64,000 nt of DNA. Origin: Drosophila miranda (Eukaryota > Arthropoda > Insecta > Diptera > Drosophilidae). The position numbers and the translations under genes are program-made. Shown here piece after piece: positions 1 through 11,256 of the stretch. Each line of letters begins with the position of its first letter. Position 1 is the first letter of the stretch. Where the stretch lies: NCBI RefSeq assembly GCF_003369915.1, contig NW_022881614.1, forward strand, positions 15,120,001-15,184,000. The letters are read 5' to 3'. The notes under the pieces were generated by a model. It saw nothing but the letters and a program-made list of their open reading frames with translations, was not told the DNA's origin and ran no database searches.

Positions 1-1
1 A

Positions 2-3000
2 GGCGGCAGAAGCGACGGTGACGGCGACGGCGAAAACGACTGCGACGCTGGCAGAGAAAAGAAGCAGCAGCCATGCACACACTGTGGCTGGCGAAATCAT
101 AACTCAAACAATTGCAAGTATAAGGCATGCAAATGTCACAGCTGTGGAAAAATAGGTCACTTGGCGAGCATTTGTAAAAATAAATCAAAAAAATCCGTAA
201 ATTATGTATCTCAAACAAAACATGACACCTATTCTGATAATAATTTTGATAATGATAATTGTAACTTTTCTATCTATAGCGTTGATACAACCTCAACTAG
301 TGGAGTATATTATTTACCTGTAAAAATTGATGGAAACATAACGAAAATTGCTTGCGACACTGGTGCACCGTGCACATTGGTTCCAAAAACATTTTACGAA
401 AGCTTAAATACCAGCAGACCACTTAGAAAATGTCTAGTTCCATATGTAGATTACAATGGAGATTCAATCAAAGTTATTGGTGAGTACGATGCAACGATCG
501 AATATCGAGGTCTAAAAAAACAAATTGTTGTTGTTGTAACCAATGCAGTGAGTCCACCTTTGCTAGGTAGAACATTTTTGAGAGCTTTTAATTTTGAGTT
601 AATGCAGGTGAACAATGTGTACGTAAATGAACCAAATTCTGTAATTACAGAACAGATTAAATCGGAGTTTGCTGAAGTTTTTGAGCCTCGTTTAGGTTCA
701 TATACTACGAATACGATATCGTTACTATTAAAAGAAGATGCAAAACCAATATTTTTCAAGCCTAGGTCAGTACCATTAGCATGGAAAGAAAAGATTGAAG
801 TGCAGTTACGAAAATTCATAGATGATGGAATTTTAGAGCAAGTTGTTAGTTCTGAATGGGCAACACCTTTGGTACCGATTTTAAAACCAAACGGTGACAT
901 ACGAATTTGTGGTGACTATAAGGTTACATTAAACCGGTCTTTAGTCGACGTAAAGTATCCACTACCTCGAATAGACGACATTTTTGCAGCGCTTGAAGGG
1001 GGTACACTGTATTCAAAACTTGACCTGTCAAATGCTTACAATCAGCTAAATTTAGATGAGCAATCTCAAAATTTGTGTACTTGGAGCACACATATTGGAC
1101 TATTGAAAGTTAAACGCTTACCATTTGGTATAAAAACTGCAGCAGCTATTTTTCAAAAAACAATGGAAGGGTTGTTTCAGGGTATGCGAGGAGTTGTGGT
1201 TTATCAAGATGACATAACAGTTACAGGACGAGATCTTCAAGAACATATTTCAAACCTAAAAGCTGTACTTAGAAAACTGAAATCAGTTGGACTTAAATTA
1301 AATGACAAGAAATGTGAGTTCTTTAAATCCAAAATTTGTTACCTAGGATTTTCAATTGACAGGATAGGACTGAGCAAAAACAATGATAGAGTTGCGAGTG
1401 TATTGTTTGCACCGGCTCCGGAAAACGTATCACAGCTTAGAGCTTTCATAGGCATGGTAAATTATTATTCAAAGTTTATCAATAATTTCGCTCAGATAAT
1501 GAGTCCTTTATATGCATTATTAAAGAAAAATACAAAATTTAATTGGACACGCGAATGTCAGAGTGCATATGAAGAGGTAAAGAAAGAAGTAACTTCTGAA
1601 CAAGTTTTAGTTCACTACAACCCAGATCAACCGTTAGTATTAACGACTGATGCTAGCAGTCATGCAGTTTCAGGTGTTTTATCACATAAATGCAATGAAG
1701 ATATCAAACCAATAGCATTTGTATCAAGAGCATTATCCAAAAGCGAGCATAATTACAGTACAATCGAGAAAGAGGCCCTGGCTATAGTGTTCTGTGTGAG
1801 TAAATTAAGACAGTATCTTTTAGGAAACAAGTTCATCCTTCGAACAGATCACAAACCATTACTAAGCATATTTGGAGACCTGAAAGGACTTCCATTGATG
1901 GCCTCTGCACGAATGCAAAGATGGGCACTGACTTTGTCAGGTTTTCAATATACAGTTGAACACATAAAGGGGACCTTAAATATAGCAGATGGACTCTCAA
2001 GAATGCCTCAATGGGAAACGGCTGTACCAAACGAAGACTATAATTACATACATTTTATACAGTCCGAAAAGGTGTTCAAAATTAGCTTCAAAGAAATAGC
2101 TCGTGAAACACGACGTGACCCAATATTATCAAAAGTTTGTGAGGCAATTAACACTGGTTCGAAGACAAGATTAAAAGGCAGCGAGTTTTCTGCCTACATC
2201 TCTAAAACAAATGAACTTTCAGTGGAATATGATTGTATCTTATGGGGACACAGAGTAGTAATTCCAACCAAACTGAGACAAGCTATTTTAGCAGAATTTC
2301 ATGCATCGCATTTGGGAATAGTAAAAACCAAAATGTTAGCACGTTCTTATGTGTGGTGGCCTTGCATGGATTCTGAAATTGAGAAATTAATTCGAGATTG
2401 TATTCCTTGTCAGGAACTACAATCAAGTCCAGAAAAGAGTCTGTTAATACCGTGGAAATCCACAGGAAAGGCTTGGAGTCGAGTACACATAGACTTTGCA
2501 GGACCAATTAGAGGTTTTCATTTATTGGTTATTATAGATTCTTATACAAAATGGGCAGAAGTATTCAAAACGAAGGAAATAACTTCATTGTTTACTATCA
2601 ACAAGCTTAGAGAAGTATTTTGTCGATATGGTTTACCAGACGTGTTAGTTAGTGACAATGGACGACAGTTTACTTCTGATGATTTTAAAACGTTTATGAA
2701 AAACAATGGTGTTAATCACATTTTTACTGCTCCAGGACATCCAGCGACTAATGGTCAAGCAGAAAATTTTGTAAAGACTGTTAAGAAATCACTATATGCA
2801 AACATAAAGGCTAATGAAAGACAAGATTTTAATACAATTTTAAATAGATTTTTGATCGATTACCGAAATACGATTCATTGTACTACGGGCGAATCTCCTG
2901 CTAAATTATTTTTTGGTCGTACACTAAAAACAAGATTTTCGTTGTTAAAACCACCTACGGTCGAAAGCATAATAAATAAAAAACAGACTGAGTGTGTTGT

Positions 3001-3361
3001 AAATCACAAAGGTAGACGAAGCACAGAATTTTTAAAGGGTCAAAAAGTTATGGTTAGGGACTACAAAAATCCTAACAAAGCAAGCTGGACTCAGGCAACT
3101 GTAAAACAACAACTGGGCCCGCGTTCGTATTGTTGTATTTTGGCGAACAATAACAGAGAAATAAAACGTCACCTGGATCAAATTAGAAACCAAAGCACTA
3201 ACAATCATACATCGCCTAATGCGAAAACACCTGATGTCGAAAGCAATTGTTCAGTAGATGACAATTCCAAAACCAACAATGAACAAATAGTTTCTCAACC
3301 AACACCCACCAGGAGAGAGTTGAGACCACGTGAGGCAGGGAAGGTAGTAAAGCGTATTTAA
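2..3361 (+). CDS. Fused Gag-Pol polyprotein of Ty3/gypsy element (partial)
   Basis: The frame is open from the window edge; no ATG is needed because the start is off-window. Two CCHC zinc knuckles of the form CX2CX4HX4C are visible at about 74-115 and 134-178. An aspartic protease motif (CDTGAPCTLV) follows at about 355-385. The reverse transcriptase has YPLPRIDD, SKLDLSNAYNQL and the catalytic box YQDD near 1203-1214. RNase H begins at TTDASS (about 1645). The integrase has an HHCC finger near 2300-2410 and DDE core residues in HIDFAGP (about 2490), SDNGRQF (about 2653) and the NGQAENF glutamate (about 2764). No internal stop is seen over more than 1,100 codons, so this is the least damaged coding sequence among the transposons here. 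The fused gag-pol frame without frameshift and the YQDD box recall the K02A2.6-like branch. It encodes transposition functions only, with no host role. Confidence 0.9.
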   Translation, partial: GGRSDGDGDGENDCDAGREKKQQPCTHCGWRNHNSNNCKYKACKCHSCGKIGHLASICKNKSKKSVNYVSQTKHDTYSDNNFDNDNCNFSIYSVDTTSTSGVYYLPVKIDGNITKIACDTGAPCTLVPKTFYESLNTSRPLRKCLVPYVDYNGDSIKVIGEYDATIEYRGLKKQIVVVVTNAVSPPLLGRTFLRAFNFELMQVNNVYVNEPNSVITEQIKSEFAEVFEPRLGSYTTNTISLLLKEDAKPIFFKPRSVPLAWKEKIEVQLRKFIDDGILEQVVSSEWATPLVPILKPNGDIRICGDYKVTLNRSLVDVKYPLPRIDDIFAALEGGTLYSKLDLSNAYNQLNLDEQSQNLCTWSTHIGLLKVKRLPFGIKTAAAIFQKTMEGLFQGMRGVVVYQDDITVTGRDLQEHISNLKAVLRKLKSVGLKLNDKKCEFFKSKICYLGFSIDRIGLSKNNDRVASVLFAPAPENVSQLRAFIGMVNYYSKFINNFAQIMSPLYALLKKNTKFNWTRECQSAYEEVKKEVTSEQVLVHYNPDQPLVLTTDASSHAVSGVLSHKCNEDIKPIAFVSRALSKSEHNYSTIEKEALAIVFCVSKLRQYLLGNKFILRTDHKPLLSIFGDLKGLPLMASARMQRWALTLSGFQYTVEHIKGTLNIADGLSRMPQWETAVPNEDYNYIHFIQSEKVFKISFKEIARETRRDPILSKVCEAINTGSKTRLKGSEFSAYISKTNELSVEYDCILWGHRVVIPTKLRQAILAEFHASHLGIVKTKMLARSYVWWPCMDSEIEKLIRDCIPCQELQSSPEKSLLIPWKSTGKAWSRVHIDFAGPIRGFHLLVIIDSYTKWAEVFKTKEITSLFTINKLREVFCRYGLPDVLVSDNGRQFTSDDFKTFMKNNGVNHIFTAPGHPATNGQAENFVKTVKKSLYANIKANERQDFNTILNRFLIDYRNTIHCTTGESPAKLFFGRTLKTRFSLLKPPTVESIINKKQTECVVNHKGRRSTEFLKGQKVMVRDYKNPNKASWTQATVKQQLGPRSYCCILANNNREIKRHLDQIRNQSTNNHTSPNAKTPDVESNCSVDDNSKTNNEQIVSQPTPTRRELRPREAGKVVKRI

Positions 3362-3567
3362 CAATAAAATAATATAAAGAAAGGAATTATGAAATCAAAT
3401 TATGTACAAATTAAACACTGAAACAAATACTAAACAGATTAAGAAGAAAGAAAAATACGAAATCACATAAATTTTATATACGCTAATTAGATTAAGTACA
3501 CAAATCAAATTGTTATAAGAAAATAGATTTGTAAATGACATGTATATTAAACATCTAAGGAGAGGCG

Positions 3568-3676
3568 TGTTAGGTATTATATTAATATCTATATACGGCT
3601 CACCATCCAAGGGAGATAGAATAAAAGAGAATCTTGAAGACAACGCGTGCTCAAGTCTGAGTGTCAATACACTACA
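3568..3676 (+). repeat. Candidate short 3' LTR of the Ty3/gypsy element
   Basis: The segment starts TGTTAGG and ends CTACA, giving TGT/ACA termini, and is preceded by the purine-rich run AAGGAGAGGCG that could prime plus-strand synthesis. An AATAAA lies inside near 3621. At 109 bp it would be unusually short for an LTR, so the true start may lie further left. The 5' LTR is not in the window, so the call cannot be confirmed internally. Confidence 0.4.
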
Positions 3677-3681
3677 GTTAT

Positions 3682-6002
3682 ATAGGGGTCGTCAAATTCC
3701 TTTGACCACCTCTTTATAAACCCAAGCACGCCCATGGCCTTATTTACCATGGTAGAAATGTGTTCGGAAAACTTTAACTAGGGGTCTAACATAACCCCCA
3801 GATCATCCACCAGGGTAATTCTCTCAAGAGAACCACCAAATAGGGTGTAGGGAGCCAACAAAGGGCTAGAACGATGAAATGTCATAACTTTGCATTTCGA
3901 GGCATTAAGGTGTAACAAGTTTGCACAACACCATGACTGAAAGTTATTGAGATCGGATTGCAAGCGAGAATGAAATGAAATGTCCTTGTACTGGACACAG
4001 AGTTTAACATCATCCGCATACATAAGTACTCGAGAGTATGTTAATACTGAAGGTAAGTCATTAATAAAGAGTGTGAAGAGTAAGGGGCCTAGATGGCTGC
4101 CTTGTGGTACTCCCGAAGAAACCTTTACTGGTAAAGAGAGGGAGTTTTTGAAGAGGACTCTTTGAGACCTAGAACAAAGATAGCTAGAAATCCATCTCAG
4201 GAGGTTGGGCGGAAACCCTAAAAGGTCAAGTTTATGCGCTAAAAGGGAATGGTTTACAGAGTCGAATGCTTTACTAAAGTCGGTGTAAATAACATCCGTC
4301 TCTAAGTTACATTGAAAGCCTTTAATAATGAAAGAGGTAAACTCTAACAAGCTCGTGGTGGTTGATCGCCGCCTTATAAATCCATGCTGAGTTGGAGATA
4401 TAAGTGACTTGCAGAGATGTTGCAAGTGCGGAGTTAAAACCCTCTCAAACATTTTAGGAATAGCGGATAACTTTGCTATACCTCTATAATTTTTTGCATC
4501 AGACTTGCTACCTTTTTTATGGAGAGGAATTATAAACGATTCCTTCCAGATCGGGGGGAAGCAAGAAGAATCAATGGATAGGGTGAATAGTTTAAGCAAA
4601 GGTCCACACAGAGCCTCGGCGCAGTACCTGAGTACACAACCTGGAACCCCGTCTGGACCCGGAGAAAACACCGGCTTAACTAGTCGAAGATCATGAAGTA
4701 GGGAACATGCATTTAACAAGGGACTGAAAATGCCGTTCGACCTCGGTAAACCGTATGGGTACGGATGACCAGAGTAGCTTTCCTCAGAATAGGTGGTTTG
4801 GAAGAATTGGGCAAAAAGATCGGCAATTGCCTGATCATTATTTGCCGACGTATTACAAAATGATAGCGAGGATGGGTGTGCGGACGTTCTACGCTTACTG
4901 TTTACGAAGCTGTAAAACTGTTTAGGGTCCTGAGAAAAACGTATCCTGCATCGAGATAGGTAGTTCTTATAGCATTGAGCATTAAGAACTGAAAAGTTTG
5001 ACCGAGCTAATACATAGCGAGAGTGAGAAGTAGGAGAACCCACTTCTTGAAATTTTTTATAAAGTCTTGATTTTAAGTTTTTTAGACTGGATAACTCTTT
5101 GGTAAACCAAGGGGGTTTTCCAGATCTAGTCGGACAAGAAAGCGGGACACAAGAATCGAAAAATGTGCCAAGAGCATTGTAAAAAATGTTTGTGCCTTTT
5201 ATGATATCAGTGCACAAGTACAAAGCGGACCAATCAAAATCCCTAATGAGGTTATTAAGCTTCGCAAACTCGGCTTTACGAAAGCAGCGGACACGTTCGG
5301 GCAGCCTACTCGACCGATCCAATACAGTTGGTCCTTTATCTAGCGACAACTCGAAAGTAGGGTGGTAGGCGTCTTCAGGTATAGTGAGCGGAAGGGCTCG
5401 GGTTAACAACACTATGGTCGGATCCGATACAAAGCACAGATCAAGCAATCGACCCAAGGAATTTTTCACATGGTTGACTTGAGACAGGGATAGGTCAAGC
5501 AAGCCGTCAACAAAGTCATGTCGTGACATGGGCACTAGGATACTAGACTCGTTTACCGAAGACCAAACAGTTCCTGGCAAGTTGAAGTCACCAAGAACTA
5601 TCATACGATCTTTATCAGATAGCGAGGAAGAAACAGCGGTTAAAGCGGACAAGTGCTGCTCATAAATTGAAATATCCGAAGAAGGTGGGATATACGAGCA
5701 AGTAATGAATATAGCGAAAGCGGGAAGAATCAGTTTTACACACAGGAATTCCAGTTCCTGTTGAACTTGGACTGTGAAGTGTTCCGACGTGAAGTAAGAG
5801 TCCACTGCAATTAGAACCCCCCCTGCCCGTCGAGACGAACGGTCCTTTCTAAAAGTTGTGTACCGACCTGCCAAAACCTCGGAACTAAGAATGTCCGGCT
5901 TTAACCAGGTTTCAGTAAACACAATAACGTGGGAAGCAAATGCAACACTATCCCGGAAAAGAATGCTGAGCTTACTCCGCAAGCCTCTTACATTCTGATA
6001 GG
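3682..6002 (-). pseudogene. LINE ORF2: AP endonuclease-reverse transcriptase, broken
   Basis: The frame opens with a YQNVRGLRSK block just inside the end of ORF1, typical of the start of LINE AP endonucleases. The endonuclease shows FTETWL and the catalytic GDFN motif. The reverse transcriptase shows IIPLHKKG, YRGIA, TDFSKAFDSVNH, SGVPQGSHLGPLLF and the catalytic box YADD. An in-frame TAG at 3778-3780 follows VMLDP. The frame then continues recognisably to about 3682, where it is cut by the gypsy element. It is therefore non-functional both by nonsense and by truncation. The clade is best described as CR1/Jockey-like; exact family needs a repeat-library search. Confidence 0.85.
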
Positions 6003-6017
6003 TTACTCAAAGAGAAG

Positions 6018-6683
6018 TTAGTTTTTTGGAAAGGTGGAAGCCAGACGGGAAGTTGAGGAAGAGGAAGTTGAGGTTGAGGGTGGCACACTGGAAAGATTTG
6101 GAAGGGATATGGGGGGCCTATTCTTCTTCTTAGCCTTAAACTCCTTCACCACCAAATGCTCCGGCCAAAATTTGGCGGAGCAAATGCTGTCAAATTGAGT
6201 TGGGGTGATGCTTATCTTAAACGAGGCTATCTCCCTGGCATAAGAGAAGTTAAATTTCTCCACCTTTAAACCCACGGCTTTTATTTTGCTTTGAATAAAA
6301 GCAATTACATCATTAGATGTGAGGTCAGGGGCCAGCCGTGAAACAAAAACTTGTCGTTTTGGTGGGACTCCCACCAGTGGTTTAGTCACCACAGGCCTAG
6401 TACCTGTGGTGGCAATATCCGGAGGTCCGGAACGTCTATTTACTGGTGGGATCGGGATAGACGGGACAACTAGCGAACTTGCGGACACCACGGACACGGA
6501 CGCTGCTGACGTACTTGGCTGCACATTCTCCGAGGCGATGAATTCGGCTACCGAATCTGCATCGCCAGCAGCTGTCGTTGCCCTTGGAGTGGCAAACGAG
6601 ATCAACTGCTGCACACTTGGAGTGGTCGGAGTCAGTTTTTCGGCGGCGCACGGCTGAGTGACGGTTGGCTCAGCTAGCTCAGC
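6018..6683 (-). pseudogene. LINE ORF1 fragment, 5' truncated
   Basis: This is the nucleic-acid-binding first ORF of the LINE. A low-complexity Ser/Thr/Pro N-terminal part precedes an RRM-like block (VFVSRLAPDLTSNDVIAF to KFWPEHLVVKEF) and a basic KAKKKNR tail. The reading frame stays open another 100 bp to the right into DINE-1 sequence, but neither part contains a single methionine. The true start has been lost, and the open frame is a chance fusion of LINE and DINE-1. It ends just before ORF2. Confidence 0.75.
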
Positions 6684-7380
6684 TACTCTAGCTTTAATAG
6701 TCTCTGAGATTTGTGGATGCCCCAGATTTTCGTCCTTTGCGGGGGCGGAAGGGGGTGTGGCGAAATTTGGACACGAAACGGTCAAGGTCCGATATCACAG
6801 GAGTGTGGATACCAAATTTGGTTGCTCTGGCTCTTATAGGTTCTGAGATCCTTGAACTCATATTTTGCAATTGACAAAACCGACCATGAAACCTGTGTGT
6901 TAGAGAGAGACAGAGCGAGAAAGAATGAAATTGTTTTCTTGCTTCTGGCTATAATCATTGGTTCTGGTTCAGATTTTGCACTGTAGAAGATATGGTCATC
7001 CTCACCGATTCTGCGTTTTTGGTTTTATCGTATCTTTAAAAATGTGGATGCCACAGATTTTCGTCCTTTGTGGGGGCCGAAGTGGGCGGGGCGAAGTTTT
7101 GAAATATTTTTGTAGCAGTGACATATCACAGAAGTCTGGATCCAAAACATCGTTGCTCTAGCTCTTATAGTCTTTGAGCACTAGGCGCTGAAGGGGACGG
7201 ACGGACGGACGGACGGACAGACGGACAGACAGACAGGGCTCAATCGACTCGGCTATTGATGCTGATCAAGAATATATATACTTTATGGGGTCGGAAACGA
7301 TTCCTTCTGGACGTTACACACATCCACTTTTACCACAAATCTAATATACCCCAATACTCATTTTGAGTATCGGGTATAAA
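6684..7380 (+). mobile_element. DINE-1 (mini-me/ISY-like) Helitron remnant, unit A
   Basis: It matches the fuller copy at 36296-37430 from the middle of that element to its end. Diagnostic features are repeated blocks containing CAGATTTTCGTCCTTTG, a GGAC/AGAC microsatellite, AAGAATATATATACTTTATG and the terminal GAGTATCGGGTATAAAAA. DINE-1 elements are non-autonomous Helitron relatives very abundant in Drosophila. Its left part is missing where the LINE begins. Confidence 0.85.
7195..7236. repeat. GGAC/AGAC microsatellite inside DINE-1, unit A
   Basis: Tetranucleotide run of GGAC units grading into GGACAGAC. On the other strand it is the GTCY repeat that characterises mini-me/DINE-1 elements. 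Confidence 0.9.
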
Positions 7381-7574
7381 AATAAAAGTAACAGAAAACA
7401 GAAAACTTAAGCGCACCACATCTGCACCTGAGGCCCGATAAAAACAGAAAGCTGCCCCTGCTCGTGCTCGCAATCGAAATCGAAGCAAAGACGAGCTTAC
7501 AGCTCGAAAGCTCGGCCTAAAATCTGTGCTTTATTTAGTCTTTACAAAGGTCTGGCAGTGCTGGCGTTTAAATT

Positions 7575-8302
7575 TTAGGAGATGCTTGCGTAGACCGAGA
7601 CCTCAGCTCGTGGCTTTCCACGGTGCGAGAATACGTTTTTTATGCAGTAATCACCCTCCGGGAACGGCAGAACTTTGGTGAGTTGCTCGTCCATAAAGCT
7701 TATCGGAAGCTTCTCCACAAATAGGTCGTGCTGTGGAAAATATAGGAGAAACCATCAATCGAGTGTAGGTAGGTCTGACAGAAACTCACATCGTAAGGAC
7801 AGGAATGGTTCAGGTTTGAGTAGGGGGCAATCAGCCCGAAGAAAAATCGAGTCGTCACTTTCCCACTCAAAGCCTTGCAGGCATCGGTGGTGAAATTAAA
7901 GAGGAACGGTTTGTAGCCATTCAGTCTCTGGAGCACTTGAGTCCGTATCTGGAATAGCACTTTGTGATGGGAACGATCGAAGACTAGGTGAAGGAATTTA
8001 CGAACTGAAGCACTCTTTATTGGGAGCATGTGGATCTTTGTGCTCACGGAGAGGTATTTGTAGGTCCGGCTGATCGACTTTAAAAAGCACTTGTCAAACT
8101 CCAAAAATTCCCGTTCCAGGGTCGTGCATTTCAGGTTGGTGAACTCGACTTTGCAGCTAACCTACAAGAGGTATCCAGTTAGCAAATGGTTTCCAAACAG
8201 AAAATATAGATCCTTGGTTTGGTACGTCGCTCTCCTTACCCCAGAAACTGCAAATCCAAAAACGATCAGGGAGATCAGTAACGACGATTTGAACGTGGCC
8301 AT
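7575..8302 (-). CDS. Secreted DUF1091-family protein, copy A
   Basis: I build three exons: 8302-8240, 8161-7790 and 7730-7575, all with GT/AG junctions and complete codons at the joins, giving 196 residues. Exon 1 encodes a hydrophobic signal peptide (MATFKSSLLISLIVFGFAVS). The mature part has the family pattern of a cysteine-bearing start (VSCKVEFTNLKC), a central NGYKPFLFNFTTDACKAL block, YSNLNHSCPYD ending exon 2, and a C-terminal GDYCIKNVF block. DUF1091 proteins are a large, fast-evolving Drosophila family of small secreted beta-rich proteins, some expressed in chemosensory tissue; the ligand here is unknown. The exon 2 junction at HSCPYD is conserved in the family. The copy is intact. 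I cannot assign a melanogaster name. Confidence 0.85.
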
Positions 8303-9206
8303 TGTTCATTGACAATTAAAAACCCGTGGTGTGATTCATTTCGGGAATGATACTTTGCCAAAATTAAAAAATTGACCAAGCCGAAGTTAAGATGCTCTTG
8401 CACTCCATCGGACCTAGGGAAAGTCGTCAAAAGATTCCCTTTGTGGTATGAACGAATCTGCCCGATTGAAGAGAGGGTATGAGAGGCAAAGCCTAATGAA
8501 AACGATTTGTCTGCTCAAGCATGAAATACATATTATCATTAGTACAAATAGACTTGATCAATACATACGGCATGTATAGATACAAGCAACATCAATTAAA
8601 AAAATTTAACCAAAGTTGAGAAACAAAATCGAATGTAATGTTATTTTCAAAATTAAGATATGTTACCGCCAAATTCGCTCCGCTAAATCGCACAAAAATA
8701 CCGATATTTTGTTCAACCAACTACCCGGAACATCGATAAGTAGAATCAAATGTATATAATATATAATTGAACGACGTGAAACAAAAGAAAAATAATCTCG
8801 ATCTGCCCTAGAAGTTATATCCCACAAAAATAATAATTAATGCATGTATTGTATTCGCGAGTATGAAAGCTATCAACAAAAAATATATCGATAAATCAAT
8901 TTAACATCGCACTAACTGCGAATATACGCCTGTATATATGTAAATTGTTTATAATTAGCTTTTTGTGCGAGACAGCCGATTAATTAATGAAGTTTTCTGC
9001 ATAACAATTGCAACAAGTCAAATCAAAACTCCGAGCCGCAAATATTGTATGGGAACAAAAAAAAACGCGGAAATGAAAAAGCGAATAAGCGAGAAACGAG
9101 ACGGGACGAGTCAAGGAAAACAAAGTGCCAAAACAGCAAGAGGGCGAGCCTAGCCGAGCCGTAACCTTCTAGAGAAACTGCGAAAACGGCATTACTGCAA
9201 TATAAT
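8303..9206. other. Intergenic region between DUF1091 gene and alc, unit A
   Basis: The DUF1091 gene and alc diverge from this 0.9-kb AT-rich interval. It should hold both promoters and the alc 5' leader. The only clear element is a DRE-like site at 8886-8893. Confidence 0.6.
8886..8893. promoter_or_regulatory. DRE core TATCGATA upstream of alc copy A
   Basis: Perfect 8-bp palindrome bound by DREF, common at promoters of broadly expressed Drosophila genes. It lies about 320 bp upstream of the alc start codon. Function is inferred from motif and position only. Confidence 0.5.
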
Positions 9207-10689
9207 ATGGGTAACGCGGGCAGCTCCACCGTCCACATGCGAGAGCGCCACAAATCCACCGACCTCTCAACGCCAAGTTCTCCCGCACATTTTCGTGACT
9301 CGGTTTCAAGCCCAGCTGGCGGTGGTGGGGTTGTTGGGGGGAGTGCTGGGGCACATGGAGGGAGTGCAGCTTTGGCTGGAACTGGAGCGGGAGGCCAAGC
9401 TTTCTCGTTCGACAAAAAACATACAGCAGTCTTGAACGAAGGCTCATCGCAAGACGACGACGACCCGTATTATACGGGCGCGGGAGCGGCAGCTAAGCGC
9501 ACAGCTGATAGCAGCGAAGCAACAGCTGTTCTACGCAGCAGCGGCAGCGGAGAGAATTTAATCATAGATAACACCGAAGAGGAACAGCAAGCCGCTGGAT
9601 CACTACTGCCCCCACTGTCTGGCGATGACGACGACGACGAGCCAAAGAAAACCGCCCTGCCCACAGTCCTTCGCTGGGATGGCGGCGGCAAGAACGTGAC
9701 CATCTCGGGCACCTTCTCCAATTGGCGACCCATCACAATGGTCCGCAGCCATGGCAATTTTGTGACCATCATCGATCTGCCCGAGGGCGACCACCAGTAC
9801 AAATTCTGTGTGGACGGCGAATGGAAGCACGATCCAAAGCTGGTGAGTCAATTAGGGAAAATCGATATTCCATTCTATATGTAAATTCGGACGCGATTCG
9901 TGGTTGGACACTCGAATGACGCAGTTACTGATTTCGCTCCGCTGTTGTGTAATCGCAGTAAACAAGAGCAGAGCAGAGCAAAAGCCCCCAGTAATCACTA
10001 TTGGGTGTCGATGGGGTTGGGAGGGGGAGGCGTGTAGATATGCGCATTTGGCCTTTTTCCTCCCTAGTTTTAGCTTTTATTTTTACTATATGAGAGAGTG
10101 TTGCGTTTTGTAAACATTCAAACTAAAACAAACAAAGAAGAAACATTTGTAATTAAGGTGTACGAATATTTATAGACACCACTGTAATGGAATGTTTAAC
10201 AAGATAAAACTACAATCAATTTCCATTACTAATGGGTTTTGCATTACAGAAAAGCGTGGATAACGATGAGGGAGAGAAGAACAATTTGGTGTCTGTGCGG
10301 CCATCCGATTTCGAGGTATTCCAAGCTCTGGCCAAAGACAGCGAGAACGTGACCAACTATGCGGAGAAGGAGTACTCGCAGGAGGTGCCGCAGGCCAAGC
10401 CCTGGGAGAAGGTGTCCGGCCCCCAGTGCTGCCGCCACACCTGCTGCAGGTCATACTCAACAAGGACACTCCCCTTTCGGTGAGTACTTGCTAGCCGCAA
10501 TGTACCGATAAACATCTCATCTTAATGGGATCTCTGTTACAGTGCGAGCCCACATTGTTGCCTGAACCGAACCATGTGATGTTGAATCACTTGTATGCGC
10601 TATCCATCAAGGAGGGGGTAATGGTGCTGAGTGCCACGCATCGCTATCGCAAGAAGTACGTCACGACGCTGCTCTACAAGCCCATTTAG
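9207..10689 (+). pseudogene. alc: alicorn, AMPK beta subunit, copy A with exon 2 frameshift
   Basis: Exons are 9207-9842, 10250-10479 and 10543-10689. The product is the scaffold and glycogen-sensing beta subunit of AMP-activated kinase. It starts MGNAGSS, a good N-myristoylation signal, followed by a Gly-rich and acidic linker. A CBM48 glycogen-binding domain (VLRWDGGGKNVTISGTFSNW to YKFCVDGEWKHDP) ends exon 1. The C-terminal ASC domain that binds alpha and gamma occupies exons 2-3 and ends THRYRKKYVTTLLYKPI. In this copy exon 1 is in frame. The C run at 10420-10424 has five bases where copy B has six, so exon 2 is 230 nt instead of 231, and the frame is lost inside the ASC domain. Either this copy is dead or the run is miscalled. 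It converges on Hydr1. Confidence 0.9.
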
Positions 10690-11256
10690 ACGATGACCAA
10701 CTTTAGTCCCCTTAGGATCTAAGAATCTGGTTTTAATGAGGAGTAATGGTAATCTATCTCTCCTGTAAAATCTACTATAGCGCATGGGATGTGTATTTTA
10801 TTTTTTCTCTTTATTAAGCGTTGTATTTTTTATTAGGTAAATATACAGAATTTGTAAAAATATAAGTTTATTGCATTGTGTCATACATAGGTTTTGAATA
10901 TATCTCTAAGAATCGTAAAGTAATTTAAAGCTTTTTGTTCTCTATTCCAATCTGATATGTACTTAATGTCACGAATACTATTAATAATTTGGGCATCTAT
11001 GCATCTATATATCCGCAACTGTCGAATTGTTGTGTCCTGTTCTGTTCTGTTTTCTATTCCCAGACTTTGTTTTCTGATTTTGATCACATGTGTTCGGAAA
11101 GTCTTCGGAATCGCAAACGGAATTTATGCGCAGGTAATTTTGCTTATTTGAGTATTGTTTCGTTGTTCGTAAGGAAACGAAACGCCTCTAGTCAGGCAAT
11201 AGTTGAGCAAGAGTATTGCCAGCGTCGTCATCTCACCTCATAGTCATCGGCGGCAT

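Larger units (their letters stand above)
1..3676 (+). mobile_element. Ty3/gypsy LTR retrotransposon, 5' part outside window
   Basis: The stretch is one long retroelement frame followed by about 200 bp of AT-rich sequence and a short candidate 3' LTR. The 5' LTR and most of gag lie left of the window. The element is on the plus strand and directly abuts a minus-strand LINE at about 3677, in the middle of the LINE reverse transcriptase frame, so it appears to have inserted into that LINE. The family is not certain: the domain order protease, reverse transcriptase, RNase H, integrase is Ty3/gypsy type. Confidence 0.88.
3677..6683 (-). mobile_element. CR1/Jockey-type LINE, truncated at both ends
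   Basis: The element is minus-strand and has an ORF1 remnant followed by an endonuclease-reverse transcriptase ORF2. It is cut on its 3' side by the Ty3/gypsy element at about 3677. On its 5' side it runs directly into DINE-1 sequence at about 6683, which suggests a 5'-truncated insertion into a DINE-1. Its left (3') remainder is expected beyond the gypsy element, outside the window. Part of it (from 5548) was copied by the local tandem duplication. Confidence 0.85.

Noticed and set aside
7195-7236. GGAC repeats considered as a CRISPR-like or regulatory array
   Set aside because: They are tetranucleotide microsatellites without spacers, a known feature of mini-me/DINE-1.
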